A DNA stretch of 64,000 nucleotides from a virus, in IMG/VR virus record IMGVR_UViG_3300015265_000001, positions 124,001 to 188,000 of that record; one strand, written 5' to 3'. Under the pieces are notes generated by a model. That model was not told the origin of the DNA. It made no database searches and worked only from the letters and a program-made list of their open reading frames with translations. Both the position numbers and the translations under genes were made by a program. Position 1 is the stretch's first letter; every line of letters begins with the position of its first letter. Below are positions 35,755 to 44,314 of this stretch, in pieces.

Positions 35755-38637
35755 ATGATTATTTTGGGTGGGGAACCGCCATTCATCGAAAACCCCGCAC
35801 CTCGGTTTGGTGAGGTGATCAAGAAGTTCAATCAGCTCACTTACGCCATTCGAGTGGCCACGGAAGAATTCAACCGCAACAACGCAGAAAAGCTGGAAGC
35901 CATTGGAGATGGTGTCGATGTGTTCGTTAACACGGTCTCCATCCCAATCGACGCACACTTGGCTTCCCGTGGCGCACAACACGGCGAGACCAAGAAGTCG
36001 ATTGGCCTGAGCAAGAAGGATAACTTCCGGACGGCTACCAAGCAAGAACAGATCGACCTGGCACCAGTACAAGCCTTTGTAACCCCAGAGGGTGCCAAAG
36101 CTTCCCTGGTGGCTAACAACGCGTCGTTTGTATTGTCGGACTACCAGCTGAACGACCTGTATCAGTTTGCGTCGTTCTTTTATCCCGATCAATACCCTAT
36201 TCCTACGCCTACTCGGGTGGAGCCGGTTCGCTACTTTGGTGCCAGCAAGAAAGCAGGTATGTTGTTGAACACAGACCGACTGATCTTCTCGCCGTACTCT
36301 GATCCTGCTCAGTATCAGAATCAGTCGATCTTTACCAGTATGCCGCTGGGTGGTTCCAAAGGTTCTAAGCTGGGTGAGATCACGGGACTCAGTACCAACT
36401 TCCTGACGTCCTCCTGGAACACGGTAGGGTGTAGCGCCGCTGATGGCTCTGCGGTCTTCTTTAAGCCATTGGCTGACAGGCAGATCTACCAGTACAAGAA
36501 CTCGCTGGGCATGGCGGGGGGTAATTTCAACTACCTGCTGTTCAACCTCTTTGCGGCTACAGTCTATAAAGGCTTAGCAGTATCGAGTTCGTATGCAGGT
36601 ACTGTGCTGACGTTGAACCACAAGTTCTTCTACGTGGCCAACTCCACCACGGACCCGACACTGGTCGACCTGGTTAACTCCAGCTACCAGGCGTTGTTCG
36701 ATCGCATGGATACAGCCGCTTACAACGCCCCAGCCAACGGCAGTCAATCCATTGATTTGGCGAAGTACGTGAATCTACCCGCTGGTGCAGTGATGACTCT
36801 GGCCGGTGGCAGTCATGGTGTGGTCACCACTCTGTTCTGGAACGTGGTCAATGCTGAGATCTACATGCACGTGGCCGTGTCGGTGCAGGTAACCTTGGGT
36901 GCGGTTTCTCGTAACCTGGTGTTCAGCTTTATCGAGTCTGTGATTCCTGGCAGTCTTGGCGCTGGCGGCACCGCAACCTTCCGTCAATTGGGAACTCGTA
37001 CCAAGGACACCTTGGGCGCTGACCTGCTGCCGGTAGGTCAGTCCAACTGGTTTAAAGACGGCAACCGTTACGACTTGTTGAACTTGGTGCAATACCCAGG
37101 CGCAATGTTGGCTTCTGGTGAGATGGTTAAAGCTTGCTCCACCAAGAACGGCATGCGGGTTAAACGCTTCGCTACTGCTTACAAAGGTATCAAGGACTTC
37201 CTGCTGGCTAACCGCCCTACGGTCGACCCTAAGCTGGCAGTGCCGGAGATCTATGCTCCTAGCCGTCATGCAGCCTTTGGTTTGCTGCCTGAGCGTATCG
37301 TGCCGTTTACCAACGGTGGCGGTCAGTCGTCTTTCCTGGTATACGGAGCGAATGCTAAAACAGGTCGTTTCGGTTGGCAGGAGTTTGGCTGGGTATCTGA
37401 CAGCATTGTCAGTACACAGAGCGGGGATGGCACCTTTGGGATCCGTTTGCCAGACTCGATTGACGACAACGAAAACATGGCAGACATGCCAGCCAGTATG
37501 TCGGTGTATGTGAATCAGTCGGGTGCCGGCGTTGCTGCTTCTGCGCTGGTGTTTAACGAGAACAACCACTTTGTCGGTCGGAGTTCTTTCCAGTTCTCTA
37601 ACCACATCCTGACTGTGGGTGCGCCTGTAGCTCTGGCCATTGGTAGCGTCATGGCGATCAAGGCAGCGAGTGGTAGTGTTATGCCACGTGCAGCCATTGC
37701 CAACCCACTGCAAGACCCAGCATTGCGTTCGCCACAGATCCAGGTCTTTGGTCTGACGCCTGGTCGTGCGCTACTGGTGATCAGTGATGGTCTCTGCTAT
37801 GCGGAAGCGGCAGTAGTAGGTCTGGCTGTGTCGGGTTCTACGGCTACCCTGGACTTTACCGCTACAGGCGGTCTGAAGCTGTATCAGGTAACCCCGGGCA
37901 ATCAACCGGCAATGACGGGTAACCGTTCTTCCGCTTCGGGTGACGACGTCTGGCTAACCTACTCGGACCTCCTGGCTGTGCAGGTTAACACCAACACCTT
38001 CCAGGTAGTGGTGACACGTGCTTTCGGTAATGTCTACGGCGATCTGAGCTTCACCGTCAATGGCTTTACCACGTCGACCCCATCGTTTGTTAATGGGACT
38101 GTCAACAAGGCGCGTCTGTATCAGCGTACGGATGCTTTCGACACGGTTGATGAGATCTATCCCCCACTGCTCTTGGCGGGTAAAGGTGTTTACCAGCATC
38201 TGCCGGGCAACAGTCGTTTTGCTACATTGATGACTGAAGTAGGCGGCGGTCCAGGAAAGGTCGATCCTTTCAACGTTAACGAAACCGGTTGGGTGCGTTT
38301 ACCAGCTGGTGCTCGTGTGGTGTTGAACGGCCGTACCACGATCTTGGATCGCGACTATGCGGTTAAGGTAGGGACCACTGGTACTTACTACTGCTACCTG
38401 CAACGCCTCGGCACTACGCTGATTGCGATCGCTTCCACGGTGGTTCGTCAGCCAGCTAACAACGAGGTGATGTTTGGTATTGCAACCAACGGTATCCTGG
38501 TGCTGCAAAAGAACTACATCGTGATGGACAGTAAATCCATCAGCGCGACACGACATGGTTCCGCGATTCCTTACTTTGCCGATAACGGCGGACAGGGTGT
38601 CAACCAGTTCTTTACTCGACGCGACGTGAAGACGTAA
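35755..38637 (+). CDS. Tail fibre protein, 960 aa (paralogue 3)
   Basis: ATG 35755 has GGAG seven bases earlier. The protein lacks the PPxxHxH motif but keeps the N-terminal block QHGETKKSIGL then DNFRTAT (near residue 82), so it is a shorter member of the same family. The remainder is beta-rich and Gly/Ser/Thr-rich. The C-terminus ends in FFTRRDVKT and contains an ALNGRT-like beta domain reminiscent of the other two. It closes the fibre operon at the terminator at 38645. Confidence 0.76.
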   Translation: MIILGGEPPFIENPAPRFGEVIKKFNQLTYAIRVATEEFNRNNAEKLEAIGDGVDVFVNTVSIPIDAHLASRGAQHGETKKSIGLSKKDNFRTATKQEQIDLAPVQAFVTPEGAKASLVANNASFVLSDYQLNDLYQFASFFYPDQYPIPTPTRVEPVRYFGASKKAGMLLNTDRLIFSPYSDPAQYQNQSIFTSMPLGGSKGSKLGEITGLSTNFLTSSWNTVGCSAADGSAVFFKPLADRQIYQYKNSLGMAGGNFNYLLFNLFAATVYKGLAVSSSYAGTVLTLNHKFFYVANSTTDPTLVDLVNSSYQALFDRMDTAAYNAPANGSQSIDLAKYVNLPAGAVMTLAGGSHGVVTTLFWNVVNAEIYMHVAVSVQVTLGAVSRNLVFSFIESVIPGSLGAGGTATFRQLGTRTKDTLGADLLPVGQSNWFKDGNRYDLLNLVQYPGAMLASGEMVKACSTKNGMRVKRFATAYKGIKDFLLANRPTVDPKLAVPEIYAPSRHAAFGLLPERIVPFTNGGGQSSFLVYGANAKTGRFGWQEFGWVSDSIVSTQSGDGTFGIRLPDSIDDNENMADMPASMSVYVNQSGAGVAASALVFNENNHFVGRSSFQFSNHILTVGAPVALAIGSVMAIKAASGSVMPRAAIANPLQDPALRSPQIQVFGLTPGRALLVISDGLCYAEAAVVGLAVSGSTATLDFTATGGLKLYQVTPGNQPAMTGNRSSASGDDVWLTYSDLLAVQVNTNTFQVVVTRAFGNVYGDLSFTVNGFTTSTPSFVNGTVNKARLYQRTDAFDTVDEIYPPLLLAGKGVYQHLPGNSRFATLMTEVGGGPGKVDPFNVNETGWVRLPAGARVVLNGRTTILDRDYAVKVGTTGTYYCYLQRLGTTLIAIASTVVRQPANNEVMFGIATNGILVLQKNYIVMDSKSISATRHGSAIPYFADNGGQGVNQFFTRRDVKT

Positions 38638-38644
38638 ATAACCC

Positions 38645-38678
38645 CTACCCCTACAGCCCCGCAAGGCTGTAGGGGTAG
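38645..38678. terminator. Bidirectional terminator
   Basis: A 14-bp perfect stem CTACCCCTACAGCC/GGCTGTAGGGGTAG (38645-38658 and 38665-38678) lies between the fibre operon and the convergent spike gene ending at 38687. Confidence 0.75.
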
Positions 38679-38686
38679 TAAGGTTG

Positions 38687-39688
38687 TTAACCCCCACCAA
38701 CTGGTGCGCCAGAAGTACCGTCGCCACTTTCCACACCAATATGTGTGTGGAGGTTCAGGCTGACAGTTGCGGTCTGAACATCGGTGAGACCTTTGACAAG
38801 ACCCGTGCTGGTGGAGTTACCAGTACGGTTAGTATCACCCGTTTGATCGTAATCACCCTGTTGAGTGAAATCACCTTCCTGATCGTAGTTGCCCGTTTGG
38901 GTTGTATTACCCGTGTGTTCCCAATCGCCTTTCCAGCGTGTCAGTTTTACATCAGCGTCAATCTGATCAGCTTGCAACTGAAGCAGCTTGGTCTTGATGT
39001 TGATACCTTCCGTTGCAAACAGTTGGAGCAACAGAGGCATGAACACCGTCATGGTCTTCTTGTCAATCTTGAAGACCGCACCATCGGCATTGGAATAAGT
39101 GAAGGTGTGATTCAACTCATCCCAGACGATATACCCCTGTTCGCTACCCCCGAAGGTCATCACCCCATCCATCGCATTGATCTGGATGTCAAAGGCTACC
39201 TTCTCACCATTGGCTTGGGACGTCCGCAAAGCCATCAACCCTTCGTGGGTTGAGATCTTCATCTGGTAGGTGTTGTTGATGTCGTTAGGGGTGTTCTCGC
39301 TAACCTCTGGCGATGCACTCCAATTGTAGAACACCGTCTCCAGTCGCATGGTCTCGGTGTTAACACCGTCCAGCGTCCAGTACAGCTTGTTCTGACCGGG
39401 TACCTGGTAGATAGCTACCTTACTGCCTTCCCGTACGTCAGGAGAGCTGGTACGGTTGCTGTCGGTCATGTTCTTCCAAGTGGCGGGAAGAACGTTACTG
39501 TGCATCAGGTTACTCTTAACCTGCTCCCCTTGAGCGTTGAGGCTCGTTCTTTCTTTCTGCTGAGGGTTAGCGCTGATACGACCATCAGCGTTGGGAAACA
39601 GACTTGGGAGGTAAACGAAGATCTGATCGGTATTGGTATCTTTGGTCGCTGCGACCACACCAATACCAATGCAGTGCATTATGTTCAT
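38687..39688 (-). CDS. Baseplate central spike protein
   Basis: The start at 39688 (MNIMHCIGIGVVAATKD) has AGGA eight bases before it. The C-terminal ~75 residues form a short repeated pattern (GNTTQTGNYDQEGDFTQQGD) typical of a trimeric triple-stranded beta-helix. The tail LNLHTHIGVESGDGTSG ends the protein, with H314-x-H316. The same H-x-H tip binds an iron ion in P2 gpV and phi92-type spikes, which pierce the outer membrane. The N-terminal ~200 residues would be the OB-like and connector domain. It is divergent from the Rad50-like gene. Confidence 0.78.
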   Translation of the reverse strand: MNIMHCIGIGVVAATKDTNTDQIFVYLPSLFPNADGRISANPQQKERTSLNAQGEQVKSNLMHSNVLPATWKNMTDSNRTSSPDVREGSKVAIYQVPGQNKLYWTLDGVNTETMRLETVFYNWSASPEVSENTPNDINNTYQMKISTHEGLMALRTSQANGEKVAFDIQINAMDGVMTFGGSEQGYIVWDELNHTFTYSNADGAVFKIDKKTMTVFMPLLLQLFATEGINIKTKLLQLQADQIDADVKLTRWKGDWEHTGNTTQTGNYDQEGDFTQQGDYDQTGDTNRTGNSTSTGLVKGLTDVQTATVSLNLHTHIGVESGDGTSGAPVGGG

Positions 39689-39741
39689 ACTTGACGTCCT
39701 ATTCTGTAGACCCTTCAAATTTTCTTAAAAAAGAATTCGTT

Positions 39742-42207
39742 ATGCTACTTAAATTAATTCTAGAGAACTATGTTCCGCTCTTGAGTAGCAATATTCATAA
39801 AGTGGAACTTGACACCGAACATATGATCAACCTCTTTATCTCCCTGAACGGGGTGGGTAAAAGTTCGATCCTTAAGGAAATGAATCCGCTGCCACCTGAG
39901 AACGGCAATTACGAGAACGGACGCAAGTTTGTTCAGTGGAAGGTAGGTAGCAAGGTCTACACGATGGATTCGTACACCGGCATCGGGAACGGCCACAGTT
40001 TCAAGATAGATGACGGGGAAGAACTTAACAAGAACGGTACTTACAGCTCGCAGAAAGAACTGTGTGAAAACCACTTCGGTTTAGACAACGGCCTGGTCAA
40101 GGTGATTAGCGGTATCCGTATTGCGGATCGTCTATCTGCCATGTCGGCAAGTCGCCGTAAAGATATCCTGATGCAGATCTATCCGAACAACACGGATTAT
40201 GCACTGGGTGTTTATAACCGACTGAAGTCTGCACGTAACGAACTGAAGGCGGCGATCAAGAATCAGATCGGGCGTTACACCGAGGAGAACCGTAAGCTCT
40301 CCTACATCAACGAGTGCGGTGTAGAAGAACTCGAACGCCGTGTTAAGGGTGTGGAAGAAGAACTGAAGCAGTCCTTGTTGCTGCGCGGTAGTTTGGAGTC
40401 TGTTAAGCTTAATCCAGAGACCGCTCGTAAGAAACTGGAACTCGACCAACTGACCGATCAGTTGCTTGCGAATAAGCTGAGTGGTGTATGGCAGAGCAAG
40501 CGAGAGTACATCGACGCGATCGACACGTCTCGTCGTATTCTGGAAGGCTATCGGGATAAAGCCAACGTGCTGCAAGGTGTGATCAGCGAACACGCTGGTA
40601 TGCTGGAAGGATTGGAAGAGTTCCTCAAAGATCCGGATGCGTTTAAAGCACAGACCAAGCACGTTAAGGGTGATATCGCTGAGACCTTGATCAAGCTGGA
40701 AGTGATCGAGCAGAGTCTCAAGCAATACCCGGTCTTTAACGACCCTGAGAACCCGCTGGACGGGTTAGCGCAGATCATCCCTGCACTGATGCCTTTCCTG
40801 GATCGCGTGACACCTGCGAGCACTCAGGAGCTTACAGGTAACCAGTACAAGGATTATCAGAAACGCATGGAAGTAGTCGGGACTGAGTTAAAGAGCTTTA
40901 CCAACGACCTCGCCAACATGAAGCACCAGTTGGAGCATTATGAACAGGCGGAAACCGTTGAGTGTCCAGACTGCACGCATGAGTTCAAGTTGGGGATGAC
41001 ACCTCAGAAACTGGCGAACCTGAAATCCAACATTGAGTACTCGATCAAGAAGATTGAGAAGTTGGAAAAGGAACGGGACGAACTCAAAGAGAAATTGGAT
41101 AACGACGCGGAATGGTTTATTTCGATGAACCAGTTGTTTACCTTTATCCGTGAGAACAACCACGTCAGGATTCTACCAGAACTGATCAAACAGTTTGAAG
41201 TAGGCCGTCATGCCAGTCCTCGGTTGCAGAACGCTCTGGAGCTTGTTAGCCGCAAAGCTGAACTCCTAGGCTACCGCAACACCCTGGCGGAAGAAGAAAA
41301 GCTTCTGGACGCACGGATAGCCCTCCTGGACCGTAATAAGGTATTGGACGTTGCCATTTACGTCAGTACCACAGAAAAAGAGCTCGTGGATGTTAACAAC
41401 AAAATCCTCTTCTACCGAGCCAAGATTGATGCCCTCAGTAATACCTTGCGGGGCATTCAAACCTATGGGGAGGATTTAAGGCGGTTAGAGCAATTGCGGT
41501 TCGAGATCCTGCAAGGTTTAGAGTGCGAGGGTAAGGTAAATCTGCGTGCAGCTGTGGATCAGCGCATCAGTGAACTGACCACGGACAAAGAACACTACAT
41601 GACCTCGATCATCAAGAGCAAGTCCCTGACAGCGGTGGTTCAATCCATTTCAGCTGACATCGACCGCTTGAAACGCCGGTTAACCATTGTCGAAGTGCTC
41701 ATGGATGGTCTCTGCCCTAACAAGGGTTTGATCGGTAAGTTGATGAGTGATTTCATCAGTGCCATCTGTGGCAACATGAATGCCGTGGTTAACAAGATCT
41801 GGAATACCCCGCTGTATATCAAACCGTGCAGCAAAGAGAACGGTGATCTGACATATCGCTTTCCTGTGGTCAAGGGTGAGAAAAACCCTACACCGGACGT
41901 GGCAGATTGCAGCGGCGGCGAACAGGACATTTTGGATTGGGCATTTCGCTTTGTGTTACTGGGGTACCTCGGGTTTCCACTCCCCTTAATCATGGATGAA
42001 GTGGGTCCGTTTCTGGACGAAATCAAACGCGGCAGGTTCTTTAACTTTGTGGAGGAATACACACAGAGTAACGACGCCCGCCAACTGTTCTTGGTGTCCC
42101 ATTACTTCAATCAACTCGGGGTCTTCCGTGACCCTAACATCATCGCCTTGCGGTACGAAGGTCTTACCCTCCCGGGTGAGGTCAACCAGCACTCAATAGT
42201 AATTTAA
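39742..42207 (+). CDS. Rad50/SbcC-type repair ATPase
   Basis: The 821-residue protein starts MLLKLILENYVP at 39742; the 46 extra upstream codons lie over the divergent spike start. It has a Walker A motif SLNGVGKSS (residues 34-42), long coiled coils (about 180-400 and 430-640), and a central C408-P-D-C411 zinc hook. The ABC signature SGGEQD lies near 724, Walker B LPLIMDEVG near 752, and an H-loop VSHYFNQ near 785. With an SbcD/Mre11 nuclease, such ATPases process DNA ends in recombination and repair (compare T4 gp46). The nuclease partner is not in this window. Confidence 0.85.
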   Translation: MLLKLILENYVPLLSSNIHKVELDTEHMINLFISLNGVGKSSILKEMNPLPPENGNYENGRKFVQWKVGSKVYTMDSYTGIGNGHSFKIDDGEELNKNGTYSSQKELCENHFGLDNGLVKVISGIRIADRLSAMSASRRKDILMQIYPNNTDYALGVYNRLKSARNELKAAIKNQIGRYTEENRKLSYINECGVEELERRVKGVEEELKQSLLLRGSLESVKLNPETARKKLELDQLTDQLLANKLSGVWQSKREYIDAIDTSRRILEGYRDKANVLQGVISEHAGMLEGLEEFLKDPDAFKAQTKHVKGDIAETLIKLEVIEQSLKQYPVFNDPENPLDGLAQIIPALMPFLDRVTPASTQELTGNQYKDYQKRMEVVGTELKSFTNDLANMKHQLEHYEQAETVECPDCTHEFKLGMTPQKLANLKSNIEYSIKKIEKLEKERDELKEKLDNDAEWFISMNQLFTFIRENNHVRILPELIKQFEVGRHASPRLQNALELVSRKAELLGYRNTLAEEEKLLDARIALLDRNKVLDVAIYVSTTEKELVDVNNKILFYRAKIDALSNTLRGIQTYGEDLRRLEQLRFEILQGLECEGKVNLRAAVDQRISELTTDKEHYMTSIIKSKSLTAVVQSISADIDRLKRRLTIVEVLMDGLCPNKGLIGKLMSDFISAICGNMNAVVNKIWNTPLYIKPCSKENGDLTYRFPVVKGEKNPTPDVADCSGGEQDILDWAFRFVLLGYLGFPLPLIMDEVGPFLDEIKRGRFFNFVEEYTQSNDARQLFLVSHYFNQLGVFRDPNIIALRYEGLTLPGEVNQHSIVI

Positions 42208-42210
42208 ACC

Positions 42211-42218
42211 TATATTAC
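42211..42218 (+). promoter_or_regulatory. phiKZ-type early promoter
   Basis: A perfect TATATTAC is located 3 bases after the Rad50-like stop and about 100 bases before the gene at 42320. It has AAACC just upstream as in the promoters at 9347 and 52549. Confidence 0.65.
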
Positions 42219-42226
42219 TAAGTGGT

Positions 42227-42315
42227 AGAGATAACGCTTGTTGTTATCTCTTTTAGGTGTATTCGTACTGCAAGCCTCTGTTTATGACAGCTTACATACT
42301 TCTGGAAGAGATAAC
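42227..42315 (+). promoter_or_regulatory. Leader with mutually exclusive hairpins over the ribosome site
   Basis: AGAGATAAC (42227-42235) pairs with GTTATCTCT (42243-42251), followed by TTT, as a terminator-like hairpin at the 5' end of the early transcript. The same arm, GTTATCTCTT (42243-42252), is also perfectly complementary over 10 bases to AAGAGATAAC (42306-42315), which covers the Shine-Dalgarno region of the gene at 42320. The two pairings exclude each other. Confidence 0.5.
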
Positions 42316-42319
42316 GATC

Positions 42320-42601
42320 ATGCAAAGCGCACAGATCCCAATCATGCAAAACCTCGACGGGTCTTACTCGCCTAACAACCTCGGTCTTGGGGTTGCGGTG
42401 GTGACCTACAACTACGACATCAGCGGCAAAACCGCTATCATCAACTTCGATGGCATGAACCAGGCTGTTCTGACCTTCGACGCTACTGGCACTACTGTGG
42501 TGTCCTACCACATGCTGAACCTGATGGCCTCCGCTCAGGACATGGCCACCGTTGAAAACATCGCCCGTTACCTGGCGAATGCACAAGCTACCCTGCATTG
42601 A
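42320..42601 (+). CDS. Small early protein, 93 aa
   Basis: ATG 42320 follows GGAAGAG by nine bases; in-frame ATGs upstream have no ribosome site. Codons are C-ending. The product (MQSAQIPIMQNLDGSYSP start) is beta-rich in the first half with a C-terminal helix (MATVENIARYLANAQATL). It is the first gene behind the early promoter at 42211, with an unusual foldable leader. No family recognised; likely an abundant early protein. Confidence 0.72.
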   Translation: MQSAQIPIMQNLDGSYSPNNLGLGVAVVTYNYDISGKTAIINFDGMNQAVLTFDATGTTVVSYHMLNLMASAQDMATVENIARYLANAQATLH

Positions 42602-42608
42602 GAGCAAT

Positions 42609-43079
42609 ATGAATGTACTAAGGTTCTTTAGCAAAGATCCTGATCAGTTCACCGAACCTTTTGAACCAGTGATGGCGCACTTCGCGTTGGCTGGACAAAA
42701 GGTTCAGGTCGAGCTGGGTCTTGTTAAGGATAATAACAGGCTGTATTTCTTGATCGGGAAACGGTTCTCCAGCGACGGACCGCTGATAATTCTAGATCGG
42801 AGGCCCGTATCCTCCGTATCTCAACAGACGTTTATGGCGCGTCCTAAACGCTGGAGCGAAAATGCTCTATATGGGCGTGAGTTTCTCCGCCATGCTTTTG
42901 AAGACTTTGTTTTGAAATCGCCATTCTCTGGCTTTATAAGAAAGAACGTGAATCCACTGGATATCACGCAGTTGTTTGCCAATCTGCGGAACTTAAGTTC
43001 CAACTTAATTAACTTCCAATCGGGTATAGGTCATGAAAAAGGACGACGTGATTGTGCAGTACAGAGCGTTGGTTCGTGA
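42609..43079 (+). CDS. Unknown protein, 156 aa
   Basis: ATG 42609 (MNVLRFFSKDPDQF) lies 8 bases after the preceding stop. The protein is basic and aromatic-rich with no membrane span or known motif. Its last 47 bases overlap the following nucleotidyltransferase-like gene in another frame, so the C-terminal tail may be dispensable or the coupling deliberate. Confidence 0.6.
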   Translation: MNVLRFFSKDPDQFTEPFEPVMAHFALAGQKVQVELGLVKDNNRLYFLIGKRFSSDGPLIILDRRPVSSVSQQTFMARPKRWSENALYGREFLRHAFEDFVLKSPFSGFIRKNVNPLDITQLFANLRNLSSNLINFQSGIGHEKGRRDCAVQSVGS

Positions 43080-43473
43080 GCTGGGAGAGAACGCACACAA
43101 CGTAGTACTGAGCGCTGGAGCCGCTGCTGTAATGATGGGCATCCGCGATGAAACCAACGACCTCGACGTTGACGTGCTGCCAGGTGTATTCAAATGGGCA
43201 GCAACCACCAAAACCGTCATCGAAGAAGAAGGTTTCAATGCGCGGGTTGTTTACGCTGAGCATATCGATCTGCACGTATTGGATGAAGACCGTGGGAAAG
43301 TCTGCATCGAAGGCGTATGGACGTACAGTCCCCGTGAGTTGATTAATCAACGACGTGAACTGATTAAAACACCAGGTCGTGATGTCGGTAAGTTGGTACG
43401 CGATCAAGTCGAAGTGTCGTTGCTTGAAGGCATCGCACGTATGGGCAATAAATTCACCGCTAAAGCTGTTTAG
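43033..43473 (+). CDS. Nucleotidyltransferase-fold protein, 146 aa
   Basis: The signature AGAAAVMMGIRDETNDLDVDV (residues 29-49, split here as AGAAAVM and NDLDVDV) matches the small nucleotidyltransferase pattern of a small-residue loop followed by D-x-D, with D43, D45 and D47 as candidate metal ligands. The rest resembles the AbiEii/MNT-like single-domain type. It would transfer a nucleotide to protein or RNA; the substrate is unknown. It is followed 9 bases later by a paralogue that lacks these acids. Confidence 0.62.
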   Translation: MKKDDVIVQYRALVRELGENAHNVVLSAGAAAVMMGIRDETNDLDVDVLPGVFKWAATTKTVIEEEGFNARVVYAEHIDLHVLDEDRGKVCIEGVWTYSPRELINQRRELIKTPGRDVGKLVRDQVEVSLLEGIARMGNKFTAKAV

Positions 43474-43482
43474 GAAAGCATC

Positions 43483-43950
43483 ATGTTTAAACTTGAAGTA
43501 GACGTATGGCAGGCTGCCAATGACCGCATCGTGCAACAACTGGCCGTCCTGACCGACCAATACAAAATCCCCCTCGACAGCATCTGCGTTGGCGGTAGTG
43601 CGGCAATGGTTCTGATGAAGATCCGTAATGAAGCGCGTGCTATTAACGTGTGGGTCGATTCGCCGTACTTTGATCGTCTGGCCGAAGATCAAAAAGTACT
43701 GATACACCCGCTGCGCGATGTGGTGGTACAAATCCCGGACACTCCCATCTACGTCCGTCTCCGCAATCGCTACTTCGAAAGTCGTACCCTGGAAAACGGC
43801 GTAGAAGTATTCGGTGAACTGGCGCTGCTGCTACAGAAGCGCACCAGTTACATCGATCCAGCTCGGCCACCGAAACAGAAGTTGAAAGACTTCCGCGATA
43901 TCCAGATCCTGAACGACATCATGGCTACGCGTAACAAGGTTGCATCCTGA
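43483..43950 (+). CDS. Degenerate nucleotidyltransferase paralogue, 155 aa
   Basis: VGGSAAMVLMKIRNEARAIN (residues 37-55) aligns with the catalytic loop of the upstream protein, but the three acids are replaced: D43 by A53, D45 by N55 and D47 by W57. The glycine loop and following strands are kept, so the fold is probably intact while activity is lost. This suggests a regulatory or substrate-binding partner for the protein encoded just before it. AGGAAAG precedes the ATG and a terminator follows. Confidence 0.6.
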   Translation: MFKLEVDVWQAANDRIVQQLAVLTDQYKIPLDSICVGGSAAMVLMKIRNEARAINVWVDSPYFDRLAEDQKVLIHPLRDVVVQIPDTPIYVRLRNRYFESRTLENGVEVFGELALLLQKRTSYIDPARPPKQKLKDFRDIQILNDIMATRNKVAS

Positions 43951-43952
43951 CT

Positions 43953-43989
43953 GATTAGGCATTGGTGGGTAACTCCCCAGTGCCTAATC
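43953..43989 (+). terminator. Intrinsic terminator
   Basis: A 13-bp stem (GATTAGGCATTGG at 43953 with CCAGTGCCTAATC ending at 43989, one G-U pair) is followed by CTTTATAG and, further on, a T-rich stretch. Confidence 0.65.
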
Positions 43990-44023
43990 CTTTATAGCGC
44001 GTTTTGGTTTTTAGGTAACAGCA

Positions 44024-44314
44024 ATGACCGCTATTATTCCAACACTATTGGGTATCTTCTGTTTTTTGTTTTTGCTTGAAATGATGACCGGTCCGTGGAA
44101 ATGGGTGGATCGGTTACTGGGTTGGGATGACCACCCAAATGAGAAAGAGATCACTCAGATCCGGCTCAGCATATTGCTGGAGCAAGAGGATCTCAGCGTT
44201 AAGAACGACAGAGTCATCTGTAATGAATGCCAGCGGGAGAGTTGCGGCTTCTGCAACAATGGTCGCGTTATTCACCAGGCTCAAGAACTGCTGGACAAGA
44301 GGAATGAACTATGA
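44024..44314 (+). CDS. Membrane-anchored zinc-ribbon protein, 96 aa
   Basis: Residues 4-22 form one hydrophobic membrane helix (IIPTLLGIFCFLFLLEMM), followed by a Trp-rich amphipathic stretch and a C66-x2-C69-x4-C74-x2-C77 zinc site near the C-terminus. Its TGA overlaps the ligase ATG (ATGA at 44311), so the two are translated together. A zinc site tied to the membrane and coupled to a DNA ligase is unusual; function is unknown. Confidence 0.72.
   Translation: MTAIIPTLLGIFCFLFLLEMMTGPWKWVDRLLGWDDHPNEKEITQIRLSILLEQEDLSVKNDRVICNECQRESCGFCNNGRVIHQAQELLDKRNEL

Noticed and set aside
39604-39741. A longer N-terminus for the Rad50-like protein
   Set aside because: The first 46 codons run antisense over the spike gene start, and the conserved ATPase N-terminus begins at MLLKLILENY (39742).
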